Of a stretch of DNA of 64,000 nt, positions 52,658 through 63,124 are shown one piece after another. Source of the DNA: Sulfobacillus thermosulfidooxidans DSM 9293. Its GTDB lineage: Bacteria > Bacillota > Sulfobacillia > Sulfobacillales > Sulfobacillaceae. Position numbers and translations under genes: made by a program. The notes beneath the pieces were generated by a model, which was not told the DNA's origin, searched no databases, and worked only from the letters and a program-made list of their open reading frames with translations. The stretch is from NCBI RefSeq assembly GCF_900176145.1, contig NZ_FWWY01000001.1, forward strand, positions 2,245,595-2,309,594. The letters are read 5' to 3'. Within the stretch, counting starts at the first letter, position 1; each line of letters starts with the position of its first letter.

Positions 52658-53947
52658 TTGGCAAGGCTCGTTATTGAAGGGCGTTATCCTCTAACGGGGG
52701 AAGTCAGTGTAGAAGGTTCTAAGAACAGTGCATTACCGATAATTACGGCGGCGGCCCTCGCCGCCGAAGGAACCTCTGTACTGGAAAATGTGCCCCGTTA
52801 CACGGACATTATGGATTTATGTCAGATTTTGCGTGAATTGGGCGCAGAGGTCGAATGGATCGGAGAAAGCCGGTTAAAAATTACGGCACGCAGCCTATCT
52901 AATTACCATGCGCCCTATGAATTAGCGAAAAAACTGCGAGGGTCGACATATGTCGTGGGATTATTGCTCGCACGTTTAAAGCAAGCCGATGTAGCCTTTC
53001 CCGGAGGCTGTCAAATTGGCTCGAGACCTGTGAATTTTCATGTGCAAGGGTTTCAGGCGTTAGGGGCGACCATGTGGCTGGAACACGGGTCGATTCATGG
53101 CAAAGTCGAAAACCGGCTAGTAGGAACCCGGATCTATATCGAACGGGCATCCTTTGGAACAACGATTAATTTGATGATTGCGGCCAGCTTGGCCGAAGGA
53201 ACCACAACGTTGGAAAACGCGGCGATGGAACCCGAAATTGTTGACTTGGCCAATTTTCTGAATGCCATGGGCGCGAAAGTTCGGGGAGCGGGAACGAATT
53301 TGATCCGCATCGAAGGCGTTGACGTATTACACGGTGCGCATCACGAAATTATTCCCGATCGGCTAGAAGCCGGTACCTACCTGATTGCGGCGGGGGTAAC
53401 TGGCGGAGTCGTCACGGTTACCAACGTAATCCCCGAGCATTTGCGTACGGTGTTGCTGAAATTGGAACAAGCGGGCGCTGAAATTGAAGAGGATATGGAT
53501 TGGATCCGGATCGTAGTTAACCAGCGCCTACAATCCGTAGATATCGAAACCTTGCCTCATCCGGGATTCCCAACTGATTTGCACCCGCAAATGGTGAGTT
53601 TATTAAGCTTGGCTAATGGTGTCGCCGTCGTCCAAGAAACCGTGTTTGAAAACCGTTTTGGCTACGCCCATGATTTAGTGCGCCTCGGTGCCGATATCAA
53701 GCTCGAACGAGAAACGGCCATTGTGCGTGGGGTTGAGCAACTGACTGGAGCCCCCGTGCAGGCCCAAGACATTCGGGGGGGAGCTGCCCTAGTGCTGGCA
53801 GGATTAGGCGCCTTGGGAACAACGATTGTTGAAGGTGTGGAATATATCGACCGCGGTTACCACGCGCTTGAACAAAAATTACGTTTGTTAGGCGCAAAAA
53901 TCTATCGGGAAGATGAGAATAGCCGCAAATATCCAAAAATGTTGTGA
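52658..53947 (+). CDS. murA: UDP-N-acetylglucosamine 1-carboxyvinyltransferase
   Basis: MurA begins peptidoglycan synthesis by adding enolpyruvate. The 429-residue protein shows GSKNSALPIITAAALA with the substrate Lys/Asn near residue 22, the reactive Cys in AFPGGCQIGSRPVNFH (about residue 113), PTDLHPQMVSLL near 305, and the C-terminal FENRFGYAHDL. Cys at this site makes it sensitive to fosfomycin-type inhibition in most relatives. TTG 52658 with AAAGGCGG is the likely start. A single murA is present here; others cannot be excluded. Confidence 0.97.
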   Translation: MARLVIEGRYPLTGEVSVEGSKNSALPIITAAALAAEGTSVLENVPRYTDIMDLCQILRELGAEVEWIGESRLKITARSLSNYHAPYELAKKLRGSTYVVGLLLARLKQADVAFPGGCQIGSRPVNFHVQGFQALGATMWLEHGSIHGKVENRLVGTRIYIERASFGTTINLMIAASLAEGTTTLENAAMEPEIVDLANFLNAMGAKVRGAGTNLIRIEGVDVLHGAHHEIIPDRLEAGTYLIAAGVTGGVVTVTNVIPEHLRTVLLKLEQAGAEIEEDMDWIRIVVNQRLQSVDIETLPHPGFPTDLHPQMVSLLSLANGVAVVQETVFENRFGYAHDLVRLGADIKLERETAIVRGVEQLTGAPVQAQDIRGGAALVLAGLGALGTTIVEGVEYIDRGYHALEQKLRLLGAKIYREDENSRKYPKML

Positions 53948-54181
53948 GTCCTCACATCACACCCTGCAATCATACCCACAGCAGTATAATAACAGCTGAA
54001 GCCCGTATTCAAACAGGCTTTTGTGGATTCGTATCTCAGCCATCGAAAGAGATGTCCTTTTGCAGGATATGTTTTAGGGTAATAAGATGACTGAGAAGGA
54101 TCCATGAAGCCTGCTTTTCTTGGATTCATCCGCAAAATCAAAAATCTTTCGAATTTGTTTGAGAAAGGCAGATGACCTTAC
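53948..54181. other. Gap after murA
   Basis: No gene is supported. A weak stem-loop (AAGCC with GGCTT around 54000-54030, followed by TTTTG) may end the murA transcript. The next gene has AAAGGCAG upstream of its ATG. Confidence 0.4.
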
Positions 54182-55363
54182 ATGCCGGAAAGTGTTGTGG
54201 TGAGCTTAGCCAGGACTCCCTTTGTTCCTTTTGGGGGAGCATTAAAGGACGTCCCGGCTACGGAACTGGGAGCTCACGTGATTCGTGCTGCCCTAGACCG
54301 TATTACGCTCGATCCTGAAACGATTGATTATGTCTTTATGGGACAAGTCGTGCAAGCGGGGGCTGGCCAAATCCCTTCCCGTCAAGCGTCTATGGGTGCG
54401 GGTATGCCTGACACCGTTCCCTCGGACACGATAAATAAAGTGTGTGCTTCGAGTTTACGAGCGGTCAATTTAGCGGACATGGCGATTCGGGCAGGAGAAA
54501 TCCGGTCGGCTGTGGCTGGTGGCATGGAATCGATGAGTCGGGCTCCGTATTTAGTAGACGGAGCTCGCTTTGGTTTGCGTATGGGTGATACCACCTTTGT
54601 TGATGCCGTGATCAAAGACGGTCTATGGTGCAGCTTTGGACAATGTCATATGGGGGTTTATGGCAGTGAAGTGGCCAAGGAATTTGGCATATCGCGTCAG
54701 GCCCAAGACGAATGGGCGTACCGCAGTCATATGCGTGCCATCGAAGCCATTGATAGTGGACGGTTTGCTAAGGAAATCGCACCCTTCACCGTAAAGGGCA
54801 AGCGCGGCGAACAAACGGTGATCGAACATGATTTAGGCCCCAGACGGGATACCACACTAGAAAAAATCAGTTCATTACGCCCGGTGTTTGTGGAAGACGG
54901 AACGGTTACTGCCGGTAATGCGCCCGGGCTGACGGACGGAGCGGCTGCGCTTGTGGTAATGGAAAAGAATATGGCTAAAGAATTGGGTTTACCCATTTTG
55001 GCCACGATCATTAGTTCCGGTTATGTGTCACGAGCGCCTAAATATCTTCACACAGTGCCGGCTTATGCTGCACAAATGGCGTTATCTCGGGCAGGACTAG
55101 ATGCCTCAGAATTGAAGCGTATTGAAATTAATGAGGCGTTTGCCGCGGTGACGTTAACGAGTATTAAAATTGGGGAATTCGATCCGGATATTGTGAATGT
55201 CAATGGGGGCGCTGTGGCGTTGGGCCATCCAATTGGCGCATCGGGAGCCAGAATATTAATGACATTGATTGTCGAATTACAACGAATCGGTGGCGGCTAT
55301 GGGGTTGCGACCATTTGTAGTGGTGGCGGACAAGGCGAAGCGACACTGGTTCGGGTGGATTAG
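54182..55363 (+). CDS. Acetyl-CoA C-acetyltransferase (thiolase)
   Basis: The 393-residue thiolase has the acylated Cys in INKVCASSLRAVN (about residue 88), GGMESMSRAPY near 115, an ARTP-x-x-P start and the C-terminal catalytic pattern NEAFAAV, GGAVALGHPIGASGAR (His) and TICSGGGQGEA (Cys). It condenses or cleaves acetyl-CoA units. It is followed by a hydroxyacyl-CoA dehydrogenase gene 13 bases on, so the pair could run fatty-acid oxidation or butyrate/PHB synthesis. Confidence 0.95.
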   Translation: MPESVVVSLARTPFVPFGGALKDVPATELGAHVIRAALDRITLDPETIDYVFMGQVVQAGAGQIPSRQASMGAGMPDTVPSDTINKVCASSLRAVNLADMAIRAGEIRSAVAGGMESMSRAPYLVDGARFGLRMGDTTFVDAVIKDGLWCSFGQCHMGVYGSEVAKEFGISRQAQDEWAYRSHMRAIEAIDSGRFAKEIAPFTVKGKRGEQTVIEHDLGPRRDTTLEKISSLRPVFVEDGTVTAGNAPGLTDGAAALVVMEKNMAKELGLPILATIISSGYVSRAPKYLHTVPAYAAQMALSRAGLDASELKRIEINEAFAAVTLTSIKIGEFDPDIVNVNGGAVALGHPIGASGARILMTLIVELQRIGGGYGVATICSGGGQGEATLVRVD

Positions 55364-55376
55364 GAGATGATGGCAC

Positions 55377-56231
55377 GTGTCATTGCGGTTATTAGTTGTT
55401 GGAGCCGGCCAAATGGGCAGTGGAATTGCCCAAAGTGCCGCTCAGCACGATTTTGAGGTGTTTCTTTGGGATAGCCTTAGCCAGCAAACAGAAAAAGCCC
55501 TGCAACAGATTCGCGCGCGTTTAGATAGGGCGGTGCAAAAAGGCGAAATGGACAGATCCCAGGCTGATGCCATCATGGATCGGATTGATGTTCCCCATGA
55601 CCTGGGCTCTGTGCCCACGGTCGATTTGGTGGTGGAAGCGATAATTGAACAAGAGAAGGAAAAGGTTTCGCTCTTTGAACAATTGGGCCGTTTGTTTGAT
55701 GCGTCCACCATTCTGGCGTCGAACACGTCGTCGATTTCTATTTCCCGGATTGCCCGCCCTGTTCCGCATCCCGAACGGGTTATTGGGATGCATTTTATGA
55801 ATCCCGTACCCGTTATGCGCCTGGTGGAAGTTGTGGCAGGGACTTTGACCAGTCAAGATACCGTACAAAAGGTTGTCAAGTGGGCGGAGATGATGGAAAA
55901 GACTCCCGTCGTTGTCCAGGATTATCCGGGATTTGTTTCGAACCGAATTTTGATGCCCATGATAAACGAAGCCATTTTTGCATTGCAAGAAGGCGTGGCG
56001 AGCAAAGAAGCCATAGACACGGTGATGAAACTCGGGATGAATCATCCCATGGGGCCGTTAACGCTGGCCGATTTTATTGGTCTTGATACGTGCTTAGCCA
56101 TTATGGAAGTCTTATACGAAGGCTTTGCCGATTCCAAATACCGACCAGCACCGCTATTGCGCAAAATGGTGGATGCAGGATTACTAGGACGGAAGAGTGG
56201 CAGGGGATTTTACGACTATGAGAAGGCTTAA
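55377..56231 (+). CDS. 3-hydroxyacyl-CoA (3-hydroxybutyryl-CoA) dehydrogenase
   Basis: The 284-residue NAD(P)-dependent dehydrogenase has the N-terminal Rossmann motif LLVVGAGQMGSGIAQSAA, SNTSSISI, the catalytic His in HFMNPVPVMRLVEVV, and the C-terminal GFVSNRILMPMINEA and DxxxKLGMNHPMGPLTLADFIGLD. It matches short-chain 3-hydroxybutyryl-CoA dehydrogenases of the Hbd type. GTG 55377 follows AGGAGA. A hairpin shared with the convergent deacetylase gene follows the stop. Confidence 0.95.
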   Translation: MSLRLLVVGAGQMGSGIAQSAAQHDFEVFLWDSLSQQTEKALQQIRARLDRAVQKGEMDRSQADAIMDRIDVPHDLGSVPTVDLVVEAIIEQEKEKVSLFEQLGRLFDASTILASNTSSISISRIARPVPHPERVIGMHFMNPVPVMRLVEVVAGTLTSQDTVQKVVKWAEMMEKTPVVVQDYPGFVSNRILMPMINEAIFALQEGVASKEAIDTVMKLGMNHPMGPLTLADFIGLDTCLAIMEVLYEGFADSKYRPAPLLRKMVDAGLLGRKSGRGFYDYEKA

Positions 56232-56254
56232 AGACGGGTATTCCCGTCTTTAAG
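56227..56254. terminator. Bidirectional terminator hairpin
   Basis: CTTAAAGACGGG (56227-56238), loop TATT, CCCGTCTTTAAG (56243-56254): a perfect 12-bp stem starting at the stop codon of the dehydrogenase. The internal AAA/TTT gives no strong T tract, but its position between convergent genes fits. Confidence 0.75.
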
Positions 56255-56264
56255 CCGGCGGCGA

Positions 56265-56975
56265 TTAGATGGCTTTAGGCGCATTATGATGTTCTTTGAC
56301 TAAGGTGGGTAACGTGACCATTTTGTAACCCATTTGTGTTAATTGTTCTAAAATGGCATTTAAGGCTGCGACGGTTTGACTGCGATTTCCGCCTCCATCA
56401 TGTAACAAAATGATTGATCCGGGTTTTACTTGTGTGGCCACTTTGTTGATGATTGACCCGATCCCCGGACGTGCCCAGTCTCTTGTGTCAATGGACCAGA
56501 GAACAACGGTGTAGCCGTGCTCTCCAAAAGTTTTGAGTAGTGCTGTCGACACCATGCCATATGGGGGACGGTAAAAAGGAACCACAGGAACCCCCAATGA
56601 TTGAACGTATTGTGCCGTTTTCGCCGCATCATTCCATAATGCTTGGGCACCCACCCGGCGTAAATTTAAGTGACTCCAGCCGTGGTCGGCAATGGCTGAG
56701 CCTTGGCGAGCAATGTCCTTAACCAGTCCTGGAAACCGCTTGACCTCACTGCCGACAACGAAGAATGTGCCATAGGCATGATATTGGGATAAGGTTTTGA
56801 GAATTAATGGGGTATATTTGGGGGAGGGACCATCATCAAAGGTAATGGCCACAACTTTCTTATCGGTCACGACGTGGGTCAATGCGCCCTGACTCGCCGG
56901 CTGACTGACAAGAAAGAACGCCAATACGACAATCATGACGGGACTTAGTACAAGCCATCCCCATCCCTGGTTCAT
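56265..56975 (-). CDS. Polysaccharide deacetylase
   Basis: The 236-residue protein has an N-terminal membrane anchor or signal (about residues 8-25) and a NodB domain with the metal-binding and catalytic motifs AITFDDGPSPKYTPLI, DHGWSHLNLRR (His pair), YRPPYGM and LLHDGGGNRSQT. It deacetylates N-acetylated sugars of peptidoglycan or a related envelope polymer. ATG 56975 is chosen for distance from AAGGAG; ATG 56987 adjoins that ribosome site. It is convergent with the thiolase/dehydrogenase pair. Confidence 0.92.
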   Translation of the reverse strand: MNQGWGWLVLSPVMIVVLAFFLVSQPASQGALTHVVTDKKVVAITFDDGPSPKYTPLILKTLSQYHAYGTFFVVGSEVKRFPGLVKDIARQGSAIADHGWSHLNLRRVGAQALWNDAAKTAQYVQSLGVPVVPFYRPPYGMVSTALLKTFGEHGYTVVLWSIDTRDWARPGIGSIINKVATQVKPGSIILLHDGGGNRSQTVAALNAILEQLTQMGYKMVTLPTLVKEHHNAPKAI

Positions 56976-57087
56976 GGTACAGGTCATCTCCTTAAATGGG
57001 CACTTGGCATGCCAACTCACATGATGTGTACGCACCGGGACAAACCAATATGCGAAAAAGAACAAACAGGGAAAGGGGCTGAACAAC

Positions 57088-58239
57088 ATGGACGAAATCT
57101 TATGGCAAGAAATTATGCCGTGGATGGTGGAGATCAGACGGCAGATTCACCAATTTCCCGAATTAGGACTTGACACCCCAAAAACCGCCTCGCGAGTGGA
57201 AGCGGCACTAGATGAATTGGGAATTCGCCATCAGCGGATCATTGGGAGTGGGGTGGTGGGCTATCTTGGTCCCCAAAATGGTGAGGCCATTTTGTTGCGG
57301 GCTGATATGGATGGATTGCCCATTGAAGAAAAAACGGGTCTTCCTTACGCGTCAACGATTAAGGGGCGCATGCATGCATGTGGTCATGATGCCCATACTG
57401 CCATGTTGCTGGGAGCCGCCTATTATTTGAAACGGCGGGAAAGGGATTTAACACACCCCGTAACCCTCATGTTTCAGCCGGGAGAAGAAGGGCCCGGAGG
57501 GGCATTGCCCATGATTAAAGCGGGAATTTTGGACCATCCCCGGGTTACTCGCGCCGTAATGACCCACGTCGACAGCGAGTTGCCATGGGGAACTATTGGC
57601 CTTTTTAGCGGTCCAGCCATGGCCTCTCCCAATGACTTTAAGATCACCGTACGGGGGAAAGGGGGACACGGCGCGCATCCCGACAAAACGGTGGATGCCA
57701 TCGTTGCGGCGACGGCCATTGTTCAAGGCTGTCAAACTTTGGTGAGCCGAGAACACGATCCGACAGAACCTTTCGTGGTAACATTTGGGACAATTCATGG
57801 CGGATACCGGGAAAATGTCATTGCAGACGAAGTGGAATTGACAGGAACTATCCGCATCTTGTCTCCGGCAGAGATCGAGAGGACCTTGACGCGCTTTACC
57901 CAATTTATTGAGCAACTGGCCGCCGCGTACCGTACCCAAGCAACGGTCGAAATTACCCGCGGGTATCCGCCCTTAGTCGCCGATGCGGCCTTTACGGACC
58001 AAGTTGAAGCGGTGCTGCAGCAAGAGCTAGGGTTTGATTCGGTAAGACGTTTGCCCAAACCCTCAATGGGAGCCGAAGATTTTGCGTATATTGCAGAAAA
58101 AGTTCCTGCGACGAATCTGCATGTCGGCGTAGTCGGACCAGAATTTGTGACGGGCATTCACTCAGCAGGTTTTAATTTGGACGAGAGAGCTCTCATCACC
58201 GGGGCTAAAGCCTATGCGGCGGTGGCATTGTACTTGTGA
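57088..58239 (+). CDS. M20-family metallo-amidohydrolase
   Basis: The 383-residue protein of the hippurate hydrolase/HipO branch carries MHACGHDAHTAMLLGAAYYL (metal His/Asp near residue 100), FQPGEEGPGGALPMIKAG with the catalytic Glu pair (about 136), and a dimerisation lid with GKGGHGAHPDKTVDA. Such enzymes cleave N-acyl amino acids or indole-amino conjugates. ATG 57088 lies near a GGGG stretch. The moaC gene begins 49 bases later, with no evident function link. Confidence 0.92.
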   Translation: MDEILWQEIMPWMVEIRRQIHQFPELGLDTPKTASRVEAALDELGIRHQRIIGSGVVGYLGPQNGEAILLRADMDGLPIEEKTGLPYASTIKGRMHACGHDAHTAMLLGAAYYLKRRERDLTHPVTLMFQPGEEGPGGALPMIKAGILDHPRVTRAVMTHVDSELPWGTIGLFSGPAMASPNDFKITVRGKGGHGAHPDKTVDAIVAATAIVQGCQTLVSREHDPTEPFVVTFGTIHGGYRENVIADEVELTGTIRILSPAEIERTLTRFTQFIEQLAAAYRTQATVEITRGYPPLVADAAFTDQVEAVLQQELGFDSVRRLPKPSMGAEDFAYIAEKVPATNLHVGVVGPEFVTGIHSAGFNLDERALITGAKAYAAVALYL

Positions 58240-58287
58240 TGAGAAGCACGTACAACCATAGCCAAAACCAGGGGGTCACGCAAGCGG

Positions 58288-58797
58288 ATGGACAATTATC
58301 CGAATCATTTAAATGAACGTGGTGAAGTGCATATGGTGGATGTTGGGAGCAAAGCCATTACCGAACGGATGGCCCGAGCCCAAGGGGTTCTTTTGGCTTC
58401 CCCTTCAATCTGCCAAGCGGTGCAAGAAGGCCGGATTCCTAAAGGGGATGTGTTGGCTGTGAGCCGGGTGGCCGGAATTATGGCCGCTAAAAGGACCGGC
58501 GAATGGATCCCATTATGTCATCCCTTGCCACTGACGGCGACAGAAATCGTGATTACTGTTCAAACGGATCGGTTCGTGGTGGAATCCACCGTTAGAACCA
58601 CCGCGCCTACCGGTGTGGAAATGGAAGCATTAACTGCCGTCTCGGCTAGCTTGTTGACGTTATATGACATGCTCAAGGCTATGGACCGGACAATGGTCAT
58701 TACGGATATCCTGTTACTCGAAAAAGACGGAGGGCGTTCGGGACACTTTATACGGGAGGGCGTTTCACATGTGGAAAATCGCAGTCCTGACCAGTAG
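58288..58797 (+). CDS. moaC: Cyclic pyranopterin monophosphate synthase
   Basis: MoaC makes cPMP, the first stable precursor of molybdenum cofactor. The 169-residue product has VDVGSKAITERMARAQG, a family core with GDVLAVSRVAGIMAAKRTGEWIPLCHPLPL (about residue 55-80, catalytic Lys and His), and TAVSASLLTLYDMLKAMD. It ends within the moaB start. Its presence fits the molybdopterin oxidoreductase at 30 kb. Confidence 0.95.
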   Translation: MDNYPNHLNERGEVHMVDVGSKAITERMARAQGVLLASPSICQAVQEGRIPKGDVLAVSRVAGIMAAKRTGEWIPLCHPLPLTATEIVITVQTDRFVVESTVRTTAPTGVEMEALTAVSASLLTLYDMLKAMDRTMVITDILLLEKDGGRSGHFIREGVSHVENRSPDQ

Positions 58798-59248
58798 TGA
58801 CCAAGGGGCTTTGGGCCAACGGGTCGATACGTCCGGAGCCTATATTAAAGATGCCGTTCGTGATTTGGGCGAGGTGGTCGCGTATCAAATTCTTCCCGAT
58901 GATGAGAAGGGCTTGGTGACACAACTCAGAGCCTGGGTAGATGCGGGTATGGATTTGATTTTGACCACAGGGGGAACCGGACTTGGGCCCCGCGATAACA
59001 TGCCAGAGGCCACCCGCCAGGTGATTGACCGCGAAATTCCGGGAATGAGTGAAGCCATGCGGTATGAATCTCTTAAGCACACGCCCATGGGAATGCTGTC
59101 TCGTGGGATTTGCGGACAAAAAGGTCGTACGTTGATTATTAACTTGCCCGGCTCTTTGAAAGCCGTGCAGGAGTTATTACCGGTTATTCTACCCGTTCTT
59201 CACCATGCCCTGATGGTGATTCATGGCCAAACCGAACATAAAAATTGA
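58769..59248 (+). CDS. moaB: Molybdopterin adenylyltransferase/MoaB-like protein
   Basis: A 159-residue MogA/MoaB-fold protein that adenylates or activates molybdopterin. Recognisable parts are LTSSDQGALGQRVDTSG, LILTTGGTGLGPRDNMPEATRQVI (about residue 68-90) and the LINLPGSLKAVQE end. ATG 58769 follows GGGAGG and lies within the moaC 3' end. The moaC-moaB pair is coupled. Confidence 0.93.
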   Translation: MWKIAVLTSSDQGALGQRVDTSGAYIKDAVRDLGEVVAYQILPDDEKGLVTQLRAWVDAGMDLILTTGGTGLGPRDNMPEATRQVIDREIPGMSEAMRYESLKHTPMGMLSRGICGQKGRTLIINLPGSLKAVQELLPVILPVLHHALMVIHGQTEHKN

Positions 59249-59375
59249 AGATTGAGCTAGATTTAGCGAGATAACAAGAGATTTATGGCGGAAAATGCCT
59301 TATTATCATGATCCTGTTTGTCTGGGAATTATTTGACGCTGCTAGGCCTTTTGAGTAAACTGCTTTATGGGTACG

Positions 59376-59402
59376 TTAGCACTCACCGACTTCGAGTGCT
59401 AA
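59376..59402. promoter_or_regulatory. CIRCE element (HrcA operator) of groESL
   Basis: TTAGCACTC (59376-59384), nine bases, GAGTGCTAA (59394-59402). This is a perfect match to the CIRCE consensus bound by HrcA, placed between a likely promoter and the groES start. Heat shock or protein misfolding should release HrcA and induce groESL. Confidence 0.98.
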
Positions 59403-59441
59403 CAAAAACATATTACTCTCGTTGCAAGGAGGAAAACATCT

Positions 59442-59744
59442 GTGGAGATTCGTCCACTGGGAGACCATATTGTGGTGCAAATCTTAAGTGACGATTCTAT
59501 GCCTTCGGGGATTGTACTGCCCGACACCGCGAAGGATAATCCGCAGCGGGGACGTGTGGTCGCAGTGGGATCAGGGAGACTGCTGAGCAACGGTACCCGA
59601 GCACCTTTAGAGATTCAATCCGAAGATGTTGTGTTATTCAACGTAGAATCTGCAACGAAAGTGCGAGTCAACGGCCACGATTATTGGCTATTAAAAGAAG
59701 ACGACGTGTTAGCAGCGATCAACCCGTCTTTGGCTCATGTTTAA
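59442..59744 (+). CDS. groES: Co-chaperonin GroES
   Basis: The 100-residue co-chaperonin caps GroEL. Typical segments are EIRPLGDHIVVQ at the N-terminus, DDSMPSGIVLPDTAKDNPQRGRVVAVGSG containing the mobile loop, and the end with a KEDDVLAAI tail. The start is GTG 59442 with AAGGAGG. The mobile-loop hydrophobic tripeptide is GIVL, as usual. Under CIRCE control. Confidence 0.98.
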   Translation: MEIRPLGDHIVVQILSDDSMPSGIVLPDTAKDNPQRGRVVAVGSGRLLSNGTRAPLEIQSEDVVLFNVESATKVRVNGHDYWLLKEDDVLAAINPSLAHV

Positions 59745-59771
59745 CACACTGGAGAATTGGCTAGGAGGTAA

Positions 59772-61412
<1,641 letters not shown>

Positions 61413-61428
61413 GATCCATCAGTGGCCA

Positions 61429-61466
61429 GAGGAGAGCAAAAGGATTTTGCTCTCCTCTTTCTTTTT
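61429..61466 (+). terminator. Terminator of groESL
   Basis: GAGGAGAGCAAAA and TTTTGCTCTCCTC form a 13-bp stem followed by TTTCTTTTT. The rest of 61,467-61,699 shows no gene that I can support. Confidence 0.95.
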
Positions 61467-61699
61467 GCGAGGGGGCAATCAATAATAGACCAGGGAGATT
61501 GGGTCAAGGGCTGTGATAAGATACCGAAGAGGCTTTATTCTGTCAATGTCTATCATATAGAACTGTGAAGCCATGAGAAGAGACAACAACAACAAGGCGT
61601 GAGGGACATCCCAATCATGAATCGAGAACGGATTTTAAACGAAGACCGGGATCATTTTCTTTATGTGATGTAAGGTGATGAGATAAGGAGGAAAACGGG

Positions 61700-62296
61700 G
61701 TGCCGGTACCTGAGGCAGTGGTGGTATTGATCGGATCTTTTTTATTGGGTTCTATCCCTTTTGGATACTTAATGGCCCGTATGCGTTTTCAAACGGATAT
61801 TCGCCAACATGGTAGTCAAAATATTGGGGCGACCAATGTGGCGCGGACGTTTGGCATTCGCGTGGGATTGGTGGTACTCGTCTTAGACGCGCTCAAAGGG
61901 ATATTAGCGGTAATGATGGCTTTTGTGTTATTTCCTCATTCATCCCTTCTGCCTGCCGCCTCGGGGTTAATGGCCATGCTAGGCCATGTTTTTTCCCCGT
62001 TTATGAAATTTAAAGGCGGCAAAGGCATTGCCACTGGGCTCGGTGTCTTGTCAACATTATTTTGGCCTGCAGCGCTCATAGCCGTCCTATGTTTCGCACT
62101 CGTTGTCGTCCTATCCCGGATTGTGTCAGTGGCATCTTTTGTGGCCATGTTGGCGGCCCTAGTGAGCTTTTGGGCCTTTGGTCAACAAACCGATTTTTGG
62201 TTCTTTGGAGTTCCTGCGGTTATCTTGGCATTTTGGGCGCACCGCAATAATTGGCGCCGACTGCTTAAAGGTCAGGAACCTCGCTTTGGACGCTAA
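61700..62296 (+). CDS. plsY: Acyl-phosphate glycerol-3-phosphate acyltransferase
   Basis: PlsY transfers an acyl chain from acyl-phosphate to glycerol-3-phosphate, the first step of phospholipid synthesis in most bacteria. The 198-residue membrane protein has GSIPFGYLMARM, the catalytic Ser-Gly-Asn segment as QHGSQNIGATNVARTFG near residue 40 and KFKGGKGIATGLGV near 95. Five membrane segments are apparent. GTG 61700 follows AAGGAGG. It precedes a coiled-coil gene, with no terminator seen. Confidence 0.95.
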   Translation: MPVPEAVVVLIGSFLLGSIPFGYLMARMRFQTDIRQHGSQNIGATNVARTFGIRVGLVVLVLDALKGILAVMMAFVLFPHSSLLPAASGLMAMLGHVFSPFMKFKGGKGIATGLGVLSTLFWPAALIAVLCFALVVVLSRIVSVASFVAMLAALVSFWAFGQQTDFWFFGVPAVILAFWAHRNNWRRLLKGQEPRFGR

Positions 62297-62399
62297 GGGT
62301 GAAGTCGGTAAACTGGACTGGTTTTATGACCTTGAGACTTTGAAATGATCAAATAATGGGTTGGGAATGGAATGAAATAGGTAAAATGGGGAAAGCTGA

Positions 62400-62448
62400 C
62401 TGTTAGATAATACCTTTCTCAAAGGAGTCTAACAGTCTAAGAGTCTAA
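62400..62448. repeat. Tandem 8-bp repeats and inverted repeat before a coiled-coil gene
   Basis: AGTCTAA occurs at 62426, 62434 and 62442, that is three copies in exact 8-bp phase. CTGTTAGA (62400-62407) and TCTAACAG (62428-62435) are perfect inverted arms, with TAGATAAT inside as a possible -10. The cluster is in the leader of the next gene and is a candidate operator. Confidence 0.65.
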
Positions 62449-62462
62449 GGAGGCTTATCCCA

Positions 62463-62954
62463 TTGGAAGTGACATTATCCCAGCTTATTGAATCTGCACC
62501 GGAATTAGCGGTAGCCTTACGCACCGACATTCGCAAGGGAAAATTGGCAGCCAAACGGCAAGAGGGTGTGGCGGGCCGCCCCTATGTGGTAGATACCCAA
62601 GCGTTAATGCAATCCGATCGCGAAGCTTTTCGGCAATTAGCTCAAGATTTGGAAGCCGGCCGAGAAGTGGTGCGTTCTCGCAATAGCAATGCGGGGAGAA
62701 TTCATCACACATCCACTATTGGCAATGAGGCCAACTGGCAACCGTTTATGAAGATCATGGAATCGCAACAAAGCATGATGAGCCAGCTTTTGGAAGTGCT
62801 AACCGATGAAATGCGACACCGTCAGGAACGTGTGGATCGTCAAGCGCGAGAAATGCAAGAGTTGTCCTATAAACTTGGCCAGTCGCATCAACAAATCGAG
62901 CGGCTGGAACGTTTACTGAAAGACCATGCCGAAAATCATTTGGAACAAGCATAA
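62463..62954 (+). CDS. Coiled-coil protein with a small HTH-like N-terminus, unknown function
   Basis: The 163-residue product has an N-terminal 45 residues resembling a short winged or MerR-like DNA-binding module (LSQLIESAPELAVALRTDIR, KRQEGVAGRPYVV), then a long, strongly heptad-patterned C-terminus (about residues 85-160). Architecture echoes the MerR/coiled-coil protein at 6.5-7.1 kb, though sequence similarity was not established. Start TTG 62463 with AAGGAGG nine bases upstream. No family is recognised. It could be a DNA-binding, oligomeric or structural protein. Confidence 0.65.
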   Translation: MEVTLSQLIESAPELAVALRTDIRKGKLAAKRQEGVAGRPYVVDTQALMQSDREAFRQLAQDLEAGREVVRSRNSNAGRIHHTSTIGNEANWQPFMKIMESQQSMMSQLLEVLTDEMRHRQERVDRQAREMQELSYKLGQSHQQIERLERLLKDHAENHLEQA

Positions 62955-63124
62955 AACCGGATATCTTGGCAACGATTGATGGAGAATAATAGCGGGTTAG
63001 GTGGCAGGGGTTTTTATGACCCCTGCCAAATTCTTACCAACCTGTTTAGTTTCGTGTCAAAGTTCGGTAAGATGGTGGCGGAGCCTCAAAAGGTCGTTTC
63101 ACCTTAACAAAAAGGAGATGCGCT

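Noticed and set aside
62426-62448. AGTCTAA triple repeat as a CRISPR or transposon end
   Set aside because: Units are only 8 bp with no spacers; a regulatory array fits better.
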